The notes: a model not told the origin generated them from the sequence alone. Positions 1-11,470 are shown, counted from the first letter of the stretch. The stretch: DNA of 64,000 nt from Deinococcus gobiensis I-0 (GCF_000252445.1 NC_017790.1:1-64000), one strand, 5' to 3'. Made by a program: numbers and translations.

Positions 1-1362
1 GTGCTGGCCTACGTCCGCAAAAATATCTCCGAGGTCGAATACAAGACCTGGCTGGAGCCGGTCAAGAATCTGGGCGTGCAGGAGGGGTCGCTCGTGCTGG
101 GCGTGCGCAACTCCTTCGCGCAGGAATGGTTTCGCAAGCACTACCAGGAACTGCTCGAAGACGCCCTGCGCTCGCTGGGCGCGCAGAATCCCCAGGTGAG
201 CTTTCAGGTGCTGCCCGCCTCGCAAGACGCCCTGCTGCTGCCCAGCGATCCCCCGCCGGCCCCGGCGAGTCCGGCCGGTGGGCGCAGCGCGGGTACGCCG
301 CCGCCGGCTGCCGGCGACAACCGCAAGAGCCTGAATCCCAAATACACCTTCGAGAACTTCGTGGTGGGACCGAACAACAACCTCGCGCACGCGGCGGCCC
401 TCGCCGTGGCCGAGTCGCCGGGCCGGGCCTACAACCCGCTGTTCATCTACGGGGACGTGGGGTTGGGCAAGACCCACCTCATGCACGCGGTGGGGCACTA
501 CATCGCCGAGCGTTTCCCCGACAAGCGCATCGAGTACGTCTCGACCGAGACCTTCACCAACGAACTCATCAACGCGATCCGCGAGGACAAGACCACCCAG
601 TTCCGCAACCGCTACCGCTCGGTGGACCTGCTGCTCGTAGACGACATCCAGTTCCTGGCCGGCAAGGAGCGTACGCAAGAAGAGTTCTTCCACACCTTCA
701 ACGCGCTCTACGAGAGTCACAAGCAGATCATCCTGAGCAGCGACCGGCCGCCCAAAGACATCCAGACCCTCGAAGGCCGCCTGCGGTCGCGCTTCGAGTG
801 GGGCCTGATCACCGACATCCAGTCGCCCGAGTTCGAGACGCGTGTGGCGATCCTGAAGATGAACGCCGAGCAGGGCGGCATCAACATCCCGCAGGATGTG
901 CTGGAGCTCGTCGCCCGGCAGGTCACGAGCAACATCCGTGAGCTCGAGGGCGCCCTGATGCGGGTGGTGGCCTTTTCCAGCCTGAACAACGTGCCCTTCT
1001 CGCGCATGGTGGCGGCCAAGGCGCTGTCGAACGTGTTCGCGCCGCAGGAAGTGAAGGTCGAGATGATCGACGTGCTGCGGCAGGTCGCGGCGCACTACGG
1101 CCTGACCCCCGACGTGGTGCGTGGTTCGGGGCGGGCACGCGAGGTCGTGCTGCCCCGGCAGATCGCGCAATACCTCATCCGGGACCTTACCGACCATTCG
1201 CTGCCGGAAATCGGGCAGTTCTTCGGCCGCGACCACTCGACCGTCATGCACGCCATCAACAAGGTCGGGGACCAGATCGTCAAGGACGCCGAATTGCGGG
1301 AGGCGGTCGGGACCCTGCGCCGAGCCATCCAGCTCGAACCGGACAGCGACCATCTGACATAA
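1..1362 (+). CDS. dnaA: Chromosomal replication initiator DnaA (5' end possibly outside the window)
   Basis: Initiator ATPase that binds the DnaA boxes just downstream and opens oriC. Domain I occupies about residues 1-70, a proline/alanine-rich linker about 75-105, the AAA+ domain about 110-330 and the DNA-binding domain the C-terminal 90 residues. Visible motifs: Walker A GDVGLGKT (151-158), Walker [10 protein letters not shown], and the DnaA signature [14 protein letters not shown] near the end. The second glycine of the usual GGVGLGKT is Asp here. The frame is open from base 1, where GTG could be a start, but domain I begins unusually late: family members normally have 8-10 residues with a conserved Trp before this LAYV segment. 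The true start may therefore lie upstream. Confidence 0.97.
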   Translation: MLAYVRKNISEVEYKTWLEPVKNLGVQEGSLVLGVRNSFAQEWFRKHYQELLEDALRSLGAQNPQVSFQVLPASQDALLLPSDPPPAPASPAGGRSAGTPPPAAGDNRKSLNPKYTFENFVVGPNNNLAHAAALAVAESPGRAYNPLFIYGDVGLGKTHLMHAVGHYIAERFPDKRIEYVSTETFTNELINAIREDKTTQFRNRYRSVDLLLVDDIQFLAGKERTQEEFFHTFNALYESHKQIILSSDRPPKDIQTLEGRLRSRFEWGLITDIQSPEFETRVAILKMNAEQGGINIPQDVLELVARQVTSNIRELEGALMRVVAFSSLNNVPFSRMVAAKALSNVFAPQEVKVEMIDVLRQVAAHYGLTPDVVRGSGRAREVVLPRQIAQYLIRDLTDHSLPEIGQFFGRDHSTVMHAINKVGDQIVKDAELREAVGTLRRAIQLEPDSDHLT

Positions 1363-1781
1363 TGACTCCGGCCGACTTGACCCACACCGAAATAAGTTCC
1401 AAATTCCGTTCCAAAACGGTGTGCCGAGTTTCACGATCTGTGGATAAAGCTGTGGATAACCCCGAAAAGCTGTGGATAAGTCGCCCTTTTCTGTGGATAA
1501 AATTGTGGATAAGTGGGGTAGTTTTCCACAGGCAAAAGGCCCTGTGGATAAGTGGGGTAGTTTTCCACAGCTTATCCACAGGCAAACAGGGTTATCCACA
1601 AGGGCCTTGTGGATAACTTTTGCCGTCCAGGCGCGGATTCCACAGGGTTTTCCACAGTATCCACAGGACCTACTAGTACTACTACTATTTTTTTTAAGTA
1701 TTACAGAACAGGTAAAACATAGGGGTTCGGACCAGACCGACCAGTTCAGGACAAAAGACCCAAAAGGAAGGCAAGAAGAGC
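1363..1781. other. oriC: Replication origin oriC with DnaA-box array
   Basis: Non-coding spacer between dnaA and dnaN. Perfect 9-mers TGTGGATAA lie at 1439-1447, 1451-1459, 1471-1479, 1492-1500, 1504-1512, 1543-1551 and 1608-1616. The opposite orientation TTATCCACA lies at 1572-1580 and 1592-1600. One-mismatch copies include 1522-1530, 1561-1569, 1648-1656 (all TTTTCCACA) and 1657-1665 (GTATCCACA). The array ends in a trinucleotide repeat and a T-run at 1670-1695, followed by AT-rich sequence to about 1720, the likely unwinding element. Two copies of a longer unit (box plus GTGGGGTAGTTTTCCACA) start near 1505 and 1544. Confidence 0.95.
1670..1695. promoter_or_regulatory. DnaA-trio array and T-run at the duplex-unwinding element
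   Basis: Six consecutive trinucleotides CTA CTA GTA CTA CTA CTA (1670-1687) are followed by eight T. The complementary strand read 3' to 5' is GAT GAT CAT GAT GAT GAT AAA, the DnaA-trio pattern described for bacterial origins. It starts four bases after the DnaA box GTATCCACA at 1657-1665, the expected box, GC spacer, trio order. This predicts melting starting at about 1670 toward dnaN. Confidence 0.75.
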
Positions 1782-2864
1782 ATGAAGGCGAACGTCACCA
1801 AGAAAACCCTGAGCGAGGGCCTCGGCCTTCTCGAACGGGTGATCCCCAGCCGCAGCAGCAATCCCCTCCTGACCGCCCTGAAGGTGGAAGCCTCCGAGGC
1901 GGGCCTGACCCTGAGCGGGACCAATCTCGAAATCGACCTGTCGTGCTTCGTACCGGCGGAAGTGCAGTCGCCCCAGGACTTCGTGGTCCCCGCCCACCTG
2001 TTCGCGCAGATCGTGCGCAACCTGGGCGGCGAACTCGTGGAACTCGAACTCTCGGGAGCGGAACTCGCCGTGCGTGCGGGGGGCTCGGACTTCAAACTCC
2101 AGACCGGCGACCTCGCCGCGTATCCGCCGCTGACCTTCCCCACCCACGCCGACGTGAGTCTGGACGGGGGCGAACTGGCGCGCGCCTTTTCCAGCGTGCG
2201 CTACGCCGCGAGCAACGAGGCGTTTCAGGCCGTCTTCCGCGGGATCAAGCTTGAGCACCGCGCCGAGTCGGCCCGTGTGGTGGCCTCCGACGGTTACCGG
2301 GTCGCCATCCGCGATTTTCCGGCGAGCGGCGACGGCAAGAACCTGATCGTGCCTGCCCGCAGCGCCGACGAACTCATCCGCGTGCTGCGCGACGGCGAGG
2401 CCCGTTTCACCTACGGCGACGGGCAATTGAGCGTGACCACCGACCGGGTCCGCATGAACCTCAAGTTGCTCGACGGTGATTTCCCCGACTACGAGCGCGT
2501 CATCCCCAAAGACATCAAGCTTCAGGTGACGCTGCCCGCCACCGCCCTGAAGGAAGCCGTGGGCCGCGTGGCCGTGCTGGCCGACAAGAACGCGAACAAC
2601 CGCGTCGAGTTTCTGGTGTCCGAGGGCAAATTGCGCCTGGCTGCCGAGGGCGACTACGGCCGCGCACAGGACACCCTCGACGTGGTGCAGGGCGGCTCGG
2701 AGCCGGCCATGAGTCTCGCTTTCAACGCCCGGCATGTCCTTGACGCCCTGGGGCCCATCGACGGCGAAGCCGAGCTGCTGTTTTCCGGCTCTACAAGCCC
2801 CGCCATCTTCCGCGCGAGCGGCGGCGGGGGGTATATGGCGGTCATGGTTACGCTGCGCGTCTGA
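1782..2864 (+). CDS. dnaN: DNA polymerase III subunit beta (sliding clamp)
   Basis: Ring-shaped dimeric processivity clamp for DNA polymerase III. At 360 residues it has the normal three-domain length. It starts [14 protein letters not shown] and contains typical clamp segments such as [14 protein letters not shown] and [10 protein letters not shown], ending with the C-terminal [10 protein letters not shown] strand (the family usually ends MPMR or similar). The ATG at 1782 is preceded by AAGGAAGG about 10 bases upstream. It follows dnaA across oriC, the standard bacterial arrangement. Confidence 0.97.
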   Translation: MKANVTKKTLSEGLGLLERVIPSRSSNPLLTALKVEASEAGLTLSGTNLEIDLSCFVPAEVQSPQDFVVPAHLFAQIVRNLGGELVELELSGAELAVRAGGSDFKLQTGDLAAYPPLTFPTHADVSLDGGELARAFSSVRYAASNEAFQAVFRGIKLEHRAESARVVASDGYRVAIRDFPASGDGKNLIVPARSADELIRVLRDGEARFTYGDGQLSVTTDRVRMNLKLLDGDFPDYERVIPKDIKLQVTLPATALKEAVGRVAVLADKNANNRVEFLVSEGKLRLAAEGDYGRAQDTLDVVQGGSEPAMSLAFNARHVLDALGPIDGEAELLFSGSTSPAIFRASGGGGYMAVMVTLRV

Positions 2865-3110
2865 GGGGCCTTTTTGAGGCAAGGAGAGGCATTCACGTAT
2901 CGGGAGGGGAGGTTAAAATGACTTGAGGCATAAAAAAAGCGGCGATAGCTCACCGCCCTCGACCAAGATTCGGGTGTGCTGATCGCCTCATAGACCTGAA
3001 AATGGCGGCCTGATCCAAGGCTGCCACCCCTTCTCACGCCTTTTCAGATACTACCCCCGTAGATGTCAGGGGGTATGTAAACGGCGTCGGAGGCCCATCG
3101 GGAGCCACTT
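2865..3110. other. Intergenic region after dnaN with two hairpins
   Basis: No convincing gene here. Bases 2939-2956 form a hairpin which, read on the minus strand, has a GCGGTG/CGCCGC stem followed by seven T (2938-2932), the shape of an intrinsic terminator for a leftward transcript whose source is not visible. A second perfect 7-bp hairpin TACCCCC/GGGGGTA (3052-3058 with 3069-3075) precedes the small ORF at 3111. The area is clearly less GC-rich than its neighbours. Confidence 0.4.
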
Positions 3111-3281
3111 ATCAGCAAGGAAATTTACCGGATTCTGCTTGCTCTGATCGCATTGATCGCGCTTTTCCTCATTCTCGTTGTGACATCCAGATCAGCTACA
3201 CAGGCTGTGGCCTGGGGTGCAGGCGGCGCAATCGCTCTGGCCGTGGTCTGGTTCTTCAGGTTCCTGACCTCCCTGAAGTAA
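3111..3281 (+). CDS. Possible small membrane protein with an ATC start codon
   Basis: An open frame of 56 codons whose product would begin (M)SKEIYRILLALIALIALF. It has two hydrophobic stretches (about residues 6-22 and 32-50) and a short basic end, so it would be a two-pass membrane peptide. There is no ATG, GTG or TTG at the beginning. The candidate start is ATC at 3111, with GGAG at 3101-3104 and a six-base spacer, ideal for a Shine-Dalgarno site. A real intrinsic terminator follows at 3306-3338, which supports a transcript. It could be a genuine non-canonical start, a start lost by point mutation, or chance; no family is recognised. Confidence 0.35.
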   Translation: MSKEIYRILLALIALIALFLILVVTSRSATQAVAWGAGGAIALAVVWFFRFLTSLK

Positions 3282-3305
3282 TCAGGTCGGTCAAGGAGGT
3301 GTCTG

Positions 3306-3338
3306 GCCCACGGGAACTTCAACCTGTGGGCTCTTTTT
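3306..3338 (+). terminator. Intrinsic terminator upstream of eno
   Basis: Stem GCCCAC (3306-3311) with GTGGGC (3326-3331), a 14-base loop, then TCTTTTT. It would end transcription of the small ORF at 3111 before the eno promoter. Confidence 0.7.
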
Positions 3339-3409
3339 CTGGGTCGAGTTCAGCAAAGCCATACCCGCCTACTCAGGCTGTTCCGAATGGACAGGATGCT
3401 TCCGTCTGA

Positions 3410-4756
<1,347 letters not shown>

Positions 4757-4822
4757 ACGCCCCGGGGCGGCTGGACGTTCTCCGGCCGCCCGCTTTCTTG
4801 CCCCGCTTGGAAAGGATTCCAG

Positions 4823-6271
4823 ATGAAGCACTTTGACCGCGCGACCAAGATCGTCGCCACCATCGGCCCCGCGAGCCGCAGCCCCGAAGTCCTGAGCCGC
4901 ATGATGGACATGGGCCTGAATGTCGTGCGCATGAACTTCAGCCACGGCGATCAGGAAGACCACCGCCAGACCTTCCAGATGGTGCGCGACCTCGCCGCCA
5001 AGAAGAACATGCCCATCGGCATCCTGCAGGACCTCCAGGGGCCCAAGATCCGGGTGGCCCGCTTCGCCGAAGGCAAGGTCACCCTGGCGCAGGGCGACCG
5101 GTTCACTATTACGATGGACGACGTCGAGGGCGACCAGACGCGCGTGGGCAGCACCTACAAGGGCCTGGCCCTGGACGTGCACCCCGGCATGACGCTGCTG
5201 CTCGACGACGGCAACATGGCCCTGAAGGTCGAGGGCGTGCGCGGCAACGACGTGCTGACCACCGTGATGGTCGGCGGCGTCCTGAAGAACAACAAGGGCA
5301 TCAACGTGCCCGAAGCCGACCTGTCGGTGCCTGCCCTGTCGGACAAGGACGTGTCGGACATGGAATTCGGCGCGTCGCTGGGTGTGGACTGGGTGGCGCT
5401 GTCGTTCGTGCGCTCGCGCGACGACCTGCTGCTGGCCCGGCACTATCTCGCGCGCTTCGGCTCGCGTGCCAAGCTGATGGCCAAGATCGAGAAGCCGCAG
5501 GCGGTGGACCGCTTCGAGGACATCCTGCGCGAGGTGGACGGCATCATGGTGGCGCGCGGCGACCTGGGCGTCGAGATGCGCCCCGAGCAGGTCCCGACCA
5601 TCCAGAAGCGCATCATCCGCATGTGCCGCGAGCAGGGCAAGCCGGTCATCACCGCGACCCAGATGCTCGAGAGCATGATCGGCCTGCCGCGCCCCACCCG
5701 CGCCGAGGCCTCGGACGTGGCGAACGCTATCTACGACGGCACCGACGCCGTGATGCTCTCGGCCGAGTCGGCCGCCGGGCTCTACCCCGTCGAGTCGGTC
5801 GCCATGATGGACCGCATCGCCCGCGAGGCCGAGGGCAGCGAACACTACCAGATGCTCCAGCAGCAGCAGGTCATCGACACCGAACTGGCGCAGGATTCCA
5901 TCGCCTTCGCGGCCTGCTCCATCGGCGAGAAGCTCGACGCTCCGGCCATCGTGACCTTCACGAGCACCGGCGGCGCGGCGGCCCGCATCGCCAAGTACCG
6001 CCCGCCCCTGGCGATCCTGGCGCTGACCCCCAACGAGCAGACCCGCAACCAGCTCACCCTGAGCTGGGGCGTGGTGCCCATGCTCAGCGAGGACCCCAGC
6101 GACACCGACGACATGGTGCGCATCGCCAACGACGAGCTGAAGAAGAGCGGTCTGGCCGACGTGAAGGACCGCTACGTGATCACGGCGGGCGTGCCCTTCG
6201 GCGTGCGCGGCACGACCAACATGCTGCGCGTCGAGCGCCTGCGCGAAGACGACTTCGGCGCGCTGCGCTGA
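4823..6271 (+). CDS. pyk: Pyruvate kinase
   Basis: Converts phosphoenolpyruvate and ADP to pyruvate and ATP. The 482 residues open with KIVATIGPASRSPEVL and NVVRMNFSHG. The active-site lysine is in LMAKIEKPQAV, the ARGDLGVE motif supplies metal and substrate contacts, and ITATQMLESM is present. The C-terminal alpha/beta domain is complete. GGAAAGGA lies about 10 bases before the ATG. It sits directly after eno; a modest GC hairpin between them (about 4764-4795) could attenuate but not separate the pair. Confidence 0.97.
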   Translation: MKHFDRATKIVATIGPASRSPEVLSRMMDMGLNVVRMNFSHGDQEDHRQTFQMVRDLAAKKNMPIGILQDLQGPKIRVARFAEGKVTLAQGDRFTITMDDVEGDQTRVGSTYKGLALDVHPGMTLLLDDGNMALKVEGVRGNDVLTTVMVGGVLKNNKGINVPEADLSVPALSDKDVSDMEFGASLGVDWVALSFVRSRDDLLLARHYLARFGSRAKLMAKIEKPQAVDRFEDILREVDGIMVARGDLGVEMRPEQVPTIQKRIIRMCREQGKPVITATQMLESMIGLPRPTRAEASDVANAIYDGTDAVMLSAESAAGLYPVESVAMMDRIAREAEGSEHYQMLQQQQVIDTELAQDSIAFAACSIGEKLDAPAIVTFTSTGGAAARIAKYRPPLAILALTPNEQTRNQLTLSWGVVPMLSEDPSDTDDMVRIANDELKKSGLADVKDRYVITAGVPFGVRGTTNMLRVERLREDDFGALR

Positions 6272-6651
6272 GCCCCGACCTGCTCCCGTGAACCCCGGGA
6301 CCGCCCCGCACGCTCCGGCGGCGGGACCGGTCCAGCCCTCACAGGACCTCCGGCCTCCTGCCGGACCTCACCTCGCCCGACCGTCACGTGTCAGGGCGGG
6401 GTCAGGTTTTTATCCACAGGGACGGGGTTTATCCACATTCTGTCTGTGGATAACTCGGCGGTCAGGGGAAGGAGAGCGGTCCTGGACGCTGTCCACAGCG
6501 GCTCCGGGTTGTCCACAGCGGGCCTGTGCATAACTTTGCGCCGCTGGGGGGACATGCAGGGGGCAGGCGGACTTGCGGGGCGGGCAATCTGCCCGCTAGC
6601 ATGGCGTTTGCCGCGCCGTTTTCGGGTGTCTGCCGGGGGAGGTGATCAGAC
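6272..6651. other. Intergenic region carrying the second DnaA-box cluster
   Basis: No coding sequence is evident between pyk and the corA leader. The central part (6410-6533) carries the DnaA boxes listed separately. The right end holds the strong Shine-Dalgarno of the leader ORF (GGGGAGGTGATC, about 6636-6646). Confidence 0.6.
6410..6533. promoter_or_regulatory. Second DnaA-box cluster (about 5 kb from oriC)
   Basis: Perfect boxes TTATCCACA at 6410-6418 and 6429-6437 and TGTGGATAA at 6445-6453 lie within 44 bases. Degenerate copies follow: CTGTCCACA near 6489, TTGTCCACA at 6509-6517 and TGTGCATAA at 6525-6533. Three perfect 9-mers this close together in GC-rich DNA are very unlikely by chance. 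It may titrate or reactivate DnaA, or be a DnaA-controlled promoter region for the genes to the right. There is no trio or T-run, so it does not look like a second origin. Confidence 0.75.
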
Positions 6652-6756
6652 GTGAATGCCGAACAACTGGACAAGGGAGAACCGCCCAGTTCGCCTCTCA
6701 CGCCTCATCCCCTGCCCTGGAGGACGCCATGCGCCCAACCACAGACCCTGAGCTGA
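6652..6756 (+). CDS. Proline-rich leader peptide upstream of corA (candidate)
   Basis: A 34-codon frame starting GTG, placed 6-10 bases after the best Shine-Dalgarno of the area (GGGGAGGTGATC). The peptide has eight prolines in its last 24 residues, with an acidic residue before the first pair (KGEPPSSPLTPHPLP). It ends 16 bases before corA. Proline-rich leader ORFs with acidic-proline segments control Mg transporters in enterobacteria (MgtL for mgtA, MgtP for mgtCB) through ribosome stalling or dissociation at low Mg; the analogy is inference. A second, 16-codon frame (ATG 6729, GGAGG before it) ends at 6779, overlapping the corA start. Confidence 0.4.
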   Translation: MNAEQLDKGEPPSSPLTPHPLPWRTPCAQPQTLS

Positions 6757-6772
6757 ACGCGGGAGGCGGCCC

Positions 6773-7711
<939 letters not shown>

Positions 7712-7753
7712 AGCGCCCTCCGCCCTCTCCCCTTTCGGCCCAGGAGGTCCCCC

Positions 7754-8713
7754 ATGTCCATCACGTCCCCTTTCGGCCCCCGCTCGACTGCCCTGGAGGT
7801 CGCGCGCGGCCATGACCTGAGCGGCCGGGTGGCCCTCGTGACCGGCGCGACCTCGGGCCTGGGGGTCGAGACGGCGCGCGCCCTGATGGCGGCCGGCGCG
7901 CAGGTGGTGCTGGGCGTGCGCGACGTGCCCCGGGGCGAGGCGCTGGCCCGCGACCTCGCCGTCGGCACCGGGCGCGCGGCCCCCGAGGTGCTGCCCCTCG
8001 ACCTGTCGTCGCTCGCGTCGGTGCGCGCCGCTGCCGACGCCTTTCTGGCCCGGCACGGCCACCTGGACCTGCTGGTGAACAACGCGGGCGTGATGGCGAC
8101 CCCCTTCGGCCACACGGCGGACGGCTTCGAGACGCAGTTCGGGACCAACCACCTGGGGCATTTCGTGCTGACGGGCCGCCTGCTGGGGGCCCTGCGCGCC
8201 GCGCCCGCCGCCCGCGTGGTGGCGCTCTCGTCGGTGGGACACCGCCTGTCGGACGTGGACTTCGCCGACCCCCAGTTCGCGCGCCGGCCCTACGACAAGT
8301 GGGTGGCCTACGGGCAGTCCAAGACCGCCAACGCGCTGTTCGCGGTGGGTTTCACTGAACGTTTCGGGGCCGGGGGCCTGACGGCCAACGCCGTGCATCC
8401 GGGCGGCATCATGACCGGCCTCCAGAAGTTCCTGCCGCGCGAGGAGCAGATCCGCATGGGCTGGATGGACGAGGCGGGCAACCTCAACCCCGTCTTCAAG
8501 ACCCCCGAGCAGGGCGCGGCCACGAGCGTGTGGGCGGCGGTGGGCGACGAACTGCGCGGTGTGGGCGGCCTGTACCTCGAAGACGTGCGCGAGGCCCTTC
8601 CCGCCGCCGAGGCCGGGCCGCACGCGGGCTACCAGCCCTACGCGCTGGACCCCGAACGGGCGCGGCAGCTGTGGACGCTGTCGGAGGAACTGGTGGGCGA
8701 GCGCTTCGGCTGA
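7754..8713 (+). CDS. SDR family NAD(P)-dependent oxidoreductase
   Basis: A complete classical/atypical short-chain dehydrogenase of 319 residues. It has the cofactor motif TGATSGLG (about residues 30-37), DLSSLASV, the structural LLVNNAGVM, a catalytic serine strand VVALSSVGH and the YxxxK pair YGQSK. The overall layout resembles the retinol dehydrogenase/WWOX-like branch found widely in bacteria; the substrate cannot be predicted. AGGAGG precedes ATG 7754. It is probably cotranscribed with corA without an obvious functional link. Confidence 0.9.
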   Translation: MSITSPFGPRSTALEVARGHDLSGRVALVTGATSGLGVETARALMAAGAQVVLGVRDVPRGEALARDLAVGTGRAAPEVLPLDLSSLASVRAAADAFLARHGHLDLLVNNAGVMATPFGHTADGFETQFGTNHLGHFVLTGRLLGALRAAPAARVVALSSVGHRLSDVDFADPQFARRPYDKWVAYGQSKTANALFAVGFTERFGAGGLTANAVHPGGIMTGLQKFLPREEQIRMGWMDEAGNLNPVFKTPEQGAATSVWAAVGDELRGVGGLYLEDVREALPAAEAGPHAGYQPYALDPERARQLWTLSEELVGERFG

Positions 8714-8732
8714 GGCCGGGCAAGCCCTCGCC

Positions 8733-9263
8733 TCAGCGCGTGCCCCCGTAGCCGCCCGTACAGGGGGCGCCCGCTTCGGGGGCCGTCTTCTGGGCGGCGT
8801 AGTCGCGCACGAAGCGTTTCAGGCGCGGGTCGTCGGCTGTCTGCGCGCCGATCTGGGCATTCCAGGCCGTCGCCACGATGGGGGCGCTGAGGTTCTCGCG
8901 CGGACTCAGGAGCGCGGGCGAGGCCTGTCCGCCCTCGGGGGCCGCGAGCAGGGCGCCCAGCTTGGCGACCTCGGCGGCGTCCAGGCCGGGGCGGTAGGTG
9001 AGCCACACGGCGCCGCGCGCGAGGCTGTGGACGGCGTACTCGTCGTAGACCGGCCCGGTGTAGACCCCGCAGGTCTGCCACAGCGCGTTGTATGGCCCAC
9101 CCGCCGGGGGACTCTGCGGGTAGGCCACCGACCCGCTGCGCACGTCGCCGCCCACGTAACTGAAGGTCCGGAGGCCCTCCAGCGGCGGCTCGGCGCAGGC
9201 CGAAAGGACGCCCGGCAGGAGCAGCAGGGGCAGGAGCAGCGGCAACAGCGGACGGACCCTCAT
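8733..9263 (-). CDS. DUF3105 domain lipoprotein
   Basis: A 176-residue exported protein. The signal sequence ends in a lipobox-like GVLSAC (Cys about residue 23), so it is probably a lipoprotein. The DUF3105 core is recognisable: [18 protein letters not shown], then [15 protein letters not shown] with the conserved VHSLxxG segment. The function of the family is unknown. It is convergent with the SDR gene (20 bases apart). A TAGGCT box (minus strand, 9271-9276) ends seven bases before the ATG, so the mRNA should be leaderless. Confidence 0.85.
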   Translation of the reverse strand: MRVRPLLPLLLPLLLLPGVLSACAEPPLEGLRTFSYVGGDVRSGSVAYPQSPPAGGPYNALWQTCGVYTGPVYDEYAVHSLARGAVWLTYRPGLDAAEVAKLGALLAAPEGGQASPALLSPRENLSAPIVATAWNAQIGAQTADDPRLKRFVRDYAAQKTAPEAGAPCTGGYGGTR

Positions 9264-9309
9264 CGCGGCCAGCCTAGAGCATCGGGCCGGACCTGGGGCG
9301 CGCCGGACC

Positions 9310-10032
9310 TCACAGACTCAGGGGATCGAGCAGCAGCGGGTCCTCGGCCTCGAAGGCCTCGGCGTATTTCACGCGCAGCAGCGTGCCCCAGTAGGTCAGG
9401 CGGCCCCGGCGGCGCTCGATGATCTCGGGCGTGACCGTCTCGGAGACGTAGCCGCCCGAAAACTGGCTTTCGTGCGCGCGGATGGCCGCCTCCCAGGGGT
9501 CCATCACCGCCCCCACGTCCACCAGCACGTTCGCGCGGATGTCGGCGTTGCCCTGGTACAGCAGCACCCGCCCCACCCGCCACGGCTCGCCCGCCACCTC
9601 GGCCTTGGCGAGCGCCGAGAGGTGGATGGCCCGCTTGGCGAGCTGGTAGGTGCCGAAGTGGTCGGGATGGCGGTCGAGGTGATGCGGCACGACCAGCACG
9701 CGCGGCCGTACCGCCCGCAGGGTCGCCGCGAGCGCGTGGGCGAAGGCGGGGGTGTCGGCCAGTTCGCCGTCGGGCAGCCCCTGCTGGCCGCGCCACGCCA
9801 GCCCCATGATCCGGGCGGCGGCCACGCACTCGGCGGCGCGCTCCTCGGGGGTGCCCTGGGTGCCCTTCTCGCCGCGCGACAGTTCGAGAATACCCACCGC
9901 CCGGCCCGAGCGCGCCAGCCGGATCAGGGTACCGCCCGCCCCGATCTCGGCGTCGTCGGGGTGTGGGGCGAGGCACAGCCAGTCGAGGGGCTGCACCTCG
10001 CCGGAGGTGGTCTGGAAGGGGAAGCTCGGCAT
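9310..10032 (-). CDS. bshB1: Bacillithiol biosynthesis deacetylase BshB1
   Basis: Zn-dependent LmbE-type deacetylase that converts N-acetylglucosaminyl-malate to glucosaminyl-malate, the second step of bacillithiol synthesis. The 240 residues start with MPSFPFQ, then the zinc motif [14 protein letters not shown], the BshB1 segment [15 protein letters not shown] and HHLDRHPDH in the middle. The length is normal. Deinococcus is one of the non-Firmicute groups known to make bacillithiol. The other bsh genes are not in this window. A TACCCT box lies eight bases before the ATG on the minus strand. Confidence 0.92.
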   Translation of the reverse strand: MPSFPFQTTSGEVQPLDWLCLAPHPDDAEIGAGGTLIRLARSGRAVGILELSRGEKGTQGTPEERAAECVAAARIMGLAWRGQQGLPDGELADTPAFAHALAATLRAVRPRVLVVPHHLDRHPDHFGTYQLAKRAIHLSALAKAEVAGEPWRVGRVLLYQGNADIRANVLVDVGAVMDPWEAAIRAHESQFSGGYVSETVTPEIIERRRGRLTYWGTLLRVKYAEAFEAEDPLLLDPLSL

Positions 10033-10073
10033 AGGCCCAGAGGGTAAACCCGGCGGGCGGGCCGGGGGACGGA

Positions 10074-10982
10074 TTACAGGGTGCGGGCCGCCTGCCGCAG
10101 CACCTCGGCGCTGGCCGCCAGGGCTTCTCCCTCGGCGGGGGTCAGGTGCGGCATCACCGTCTCGACGACGCCGGTGCGGGCCACGATGCGCGGCAGGCTC
10201 AGGGTCACGCCGAAGTCGGGGGTGGGGGCGCAGACGGTGAGGATCGCCCGGCGGTCGCCCAGGATGCGCTCGGTGATGCGCGCCAGCGCCGCGCCGATGC
10301 CGTAGTAGGTCGCCCGCTTGCCGTCAATGATGCTGCGCGCCGCGTCCCGGGTGCCGGTCTCGATCTCGGCGCGCACGGCCTCGTCCCAGGGCTGGCCGCG
10401 CGCCGCCATGAAGTCGGCCACCGGCAGGCCCGCGACGGTGGCGGTGCTCCAGGCCAGCACCTCGCTGTCGCCGTGCTCGCCCAGCACGTAGCCGTGGACG
10501 TGGGTGGCGTCCACCCCGGCCCGCTGCGCGATGAGGTGCCGGAACCGGGCGCTGTCGAGGACCGTCCCCGAGCCCAGCACCGGCTGTTCGGGGGCCAGCC
10601 GGGTCGTGAGGTCGGTGAGCAGGTCCACCGGGTTGGTCGCCACGACCAGGACGGCCTGCGGGGCGTGCGCCGTGACCTGGGCGATCACCTCGCGGAAGAT
10701 GGCCGCGTTCTTGGCGAGCAGGTCCAGGCGGCTCTCGCCGGGTTTCTGGTTGGCCCCCGCCGCGACGATCACGACCGCGCTGCCCGCCAGGGCGTCGTAG
10801 CCGCCGCTGTAGACCCGCCCCCCGTGGCTGACCGGCGAGGCGTGGGCGATGTCCTGCGCCTCGGCCTCGGCCCGCGCACCGTCCTTGTCGGTCAGCACGA
10901 TCTCGCTGCACGATCCGCGCAGGGTCAGGGCGTACGCCGCCGTCGCGCCGACCAGCCCCGCGCCCACCACGCCGACTTTCAT
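10074..10982 (-). CDS. ldh: L-lactate dehydrogenase
   Basis: NAD-dependent interconversion of pyruvate and lactate. The 302 residues show the Rossmann motif [13 protein letters not shown] at the N-terminus, ATNPVD, and the catalytic histidine in LGEHGDSE; length fits the LDH/MDH family. The motif [14 protein letters not shown] has Gln at the position that favours pyruvate over oxaloacetate, supporting LDH rather than malate dehydrogenase. The start MKVGVVGAG is chosen although the frame stays open far upstream. The universal stress gene on the same strand ends 17 bases upstream and may be cotranscribed. Confidence 0.93.
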   Translation of the reverse strand: MKVGVVGAGLVGATAAYALTLRGSCSEIVLTDKDGARAEAEAQDIAHASPVSHGGRVYSGGYDALAGSAVVIVAAGANQKPGESRLDLLAKNAAIFREVIAQVTAHAPQAVLVVATNPVDLLTDLTTRLAPEQPVLGSGTVLDSARFRHLIAQRAGVDATHVHGYVLGEHGDSEVLAWSTATVAGLPVADFMAARGQPWDEAVRAEIETGTRDAARSIIDGKRATYYGIGAALARITERILGDRRAILTVCAPTPDFGVTLSLPRIVARTGVVETVMPHLTPAEGEALAASAEVLRQAARTL

Positions 10983-10999
10983 GCTGCGGTCCCCACCGC

Positions 11000-11470
11000 T
11001 CAGCGCCGTCCGGAGACCGGCACGGCCAGCACCGGCACGGCGCTGCGGGCCAGGACCTTTTCGGCGGTGCTGCCCATGAAGAAGTGCTCCAGCGCGCCCT
11101 GGTGGTGGGTGCCCATCACGATCAGGTCGGCTCCCCAGCGCTCGGCGGCGTCCACGATGCCGGTCACGGGGTCCCCCACGAGCTGCTCGACTTCCTCGCC
11201 CGCCTGCCACCGGCGGTCCAGGCGGCTGGCATCGGCATGTTCTAGGGTCTGGAGCAGGGCCGGGTCGCTGACCGGGGTCACGCCGCCCATCAGGTCGGGG
11301 GTGGTGACCACGCGGGCGTCGGTGACATGCACGATCCTCAGCTGCGCGCCGGGAAACTGCGTGCGGGCCAGGGTCAGGGCCTGCTCGGAGGCGGGCGAGA
11401 AGTCGAGCGCCACCACGATCTTCCGGAAACCGGCGGCCGCGCCGGTCTGGCCAAAGGAGGACTCGGTCAT
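11000..11470 (-). CDS. Universal stress protein (UspA family)
   Basis: A single-domain Usp of 156 residues. The first strand is [16 protein letters not shown], and the C-terminal nucleotide-binding motif is [20 protein letters not shown], matching the G-x2-G-x9-G-S/T pattern of ATP-binding members. Start ATG 11470 is preferred to the longer open frame because a TACAGT -10 box (plus-strand 11477-11482) ends six bases upstream, giving a leaderless mRNA. It is divergent from the beta-CASP nuclease gene and lies directly upstream of ldh. Confidence 0.9.
   Translation of the reverse strand: MTESSFGQTGAAAGFRKIVVALDFSPASEQALTLARTQFPGAQLRIVHVTDARVVTTPDLMGGVTPVSDPALLQTLEHADASRLDRRWQAGEEVEQLVGDPVTGIVDAAERWGADLIVMGTHHQGALEHFFMGSTAEKVLARSAVPVLAVPVSGRR

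Noticed and set aside
6410..6540. A second replication origin
   Set aside because: Boxes are present, but there is no DnaA-trio, no T-run and no adjacent initiator gene.
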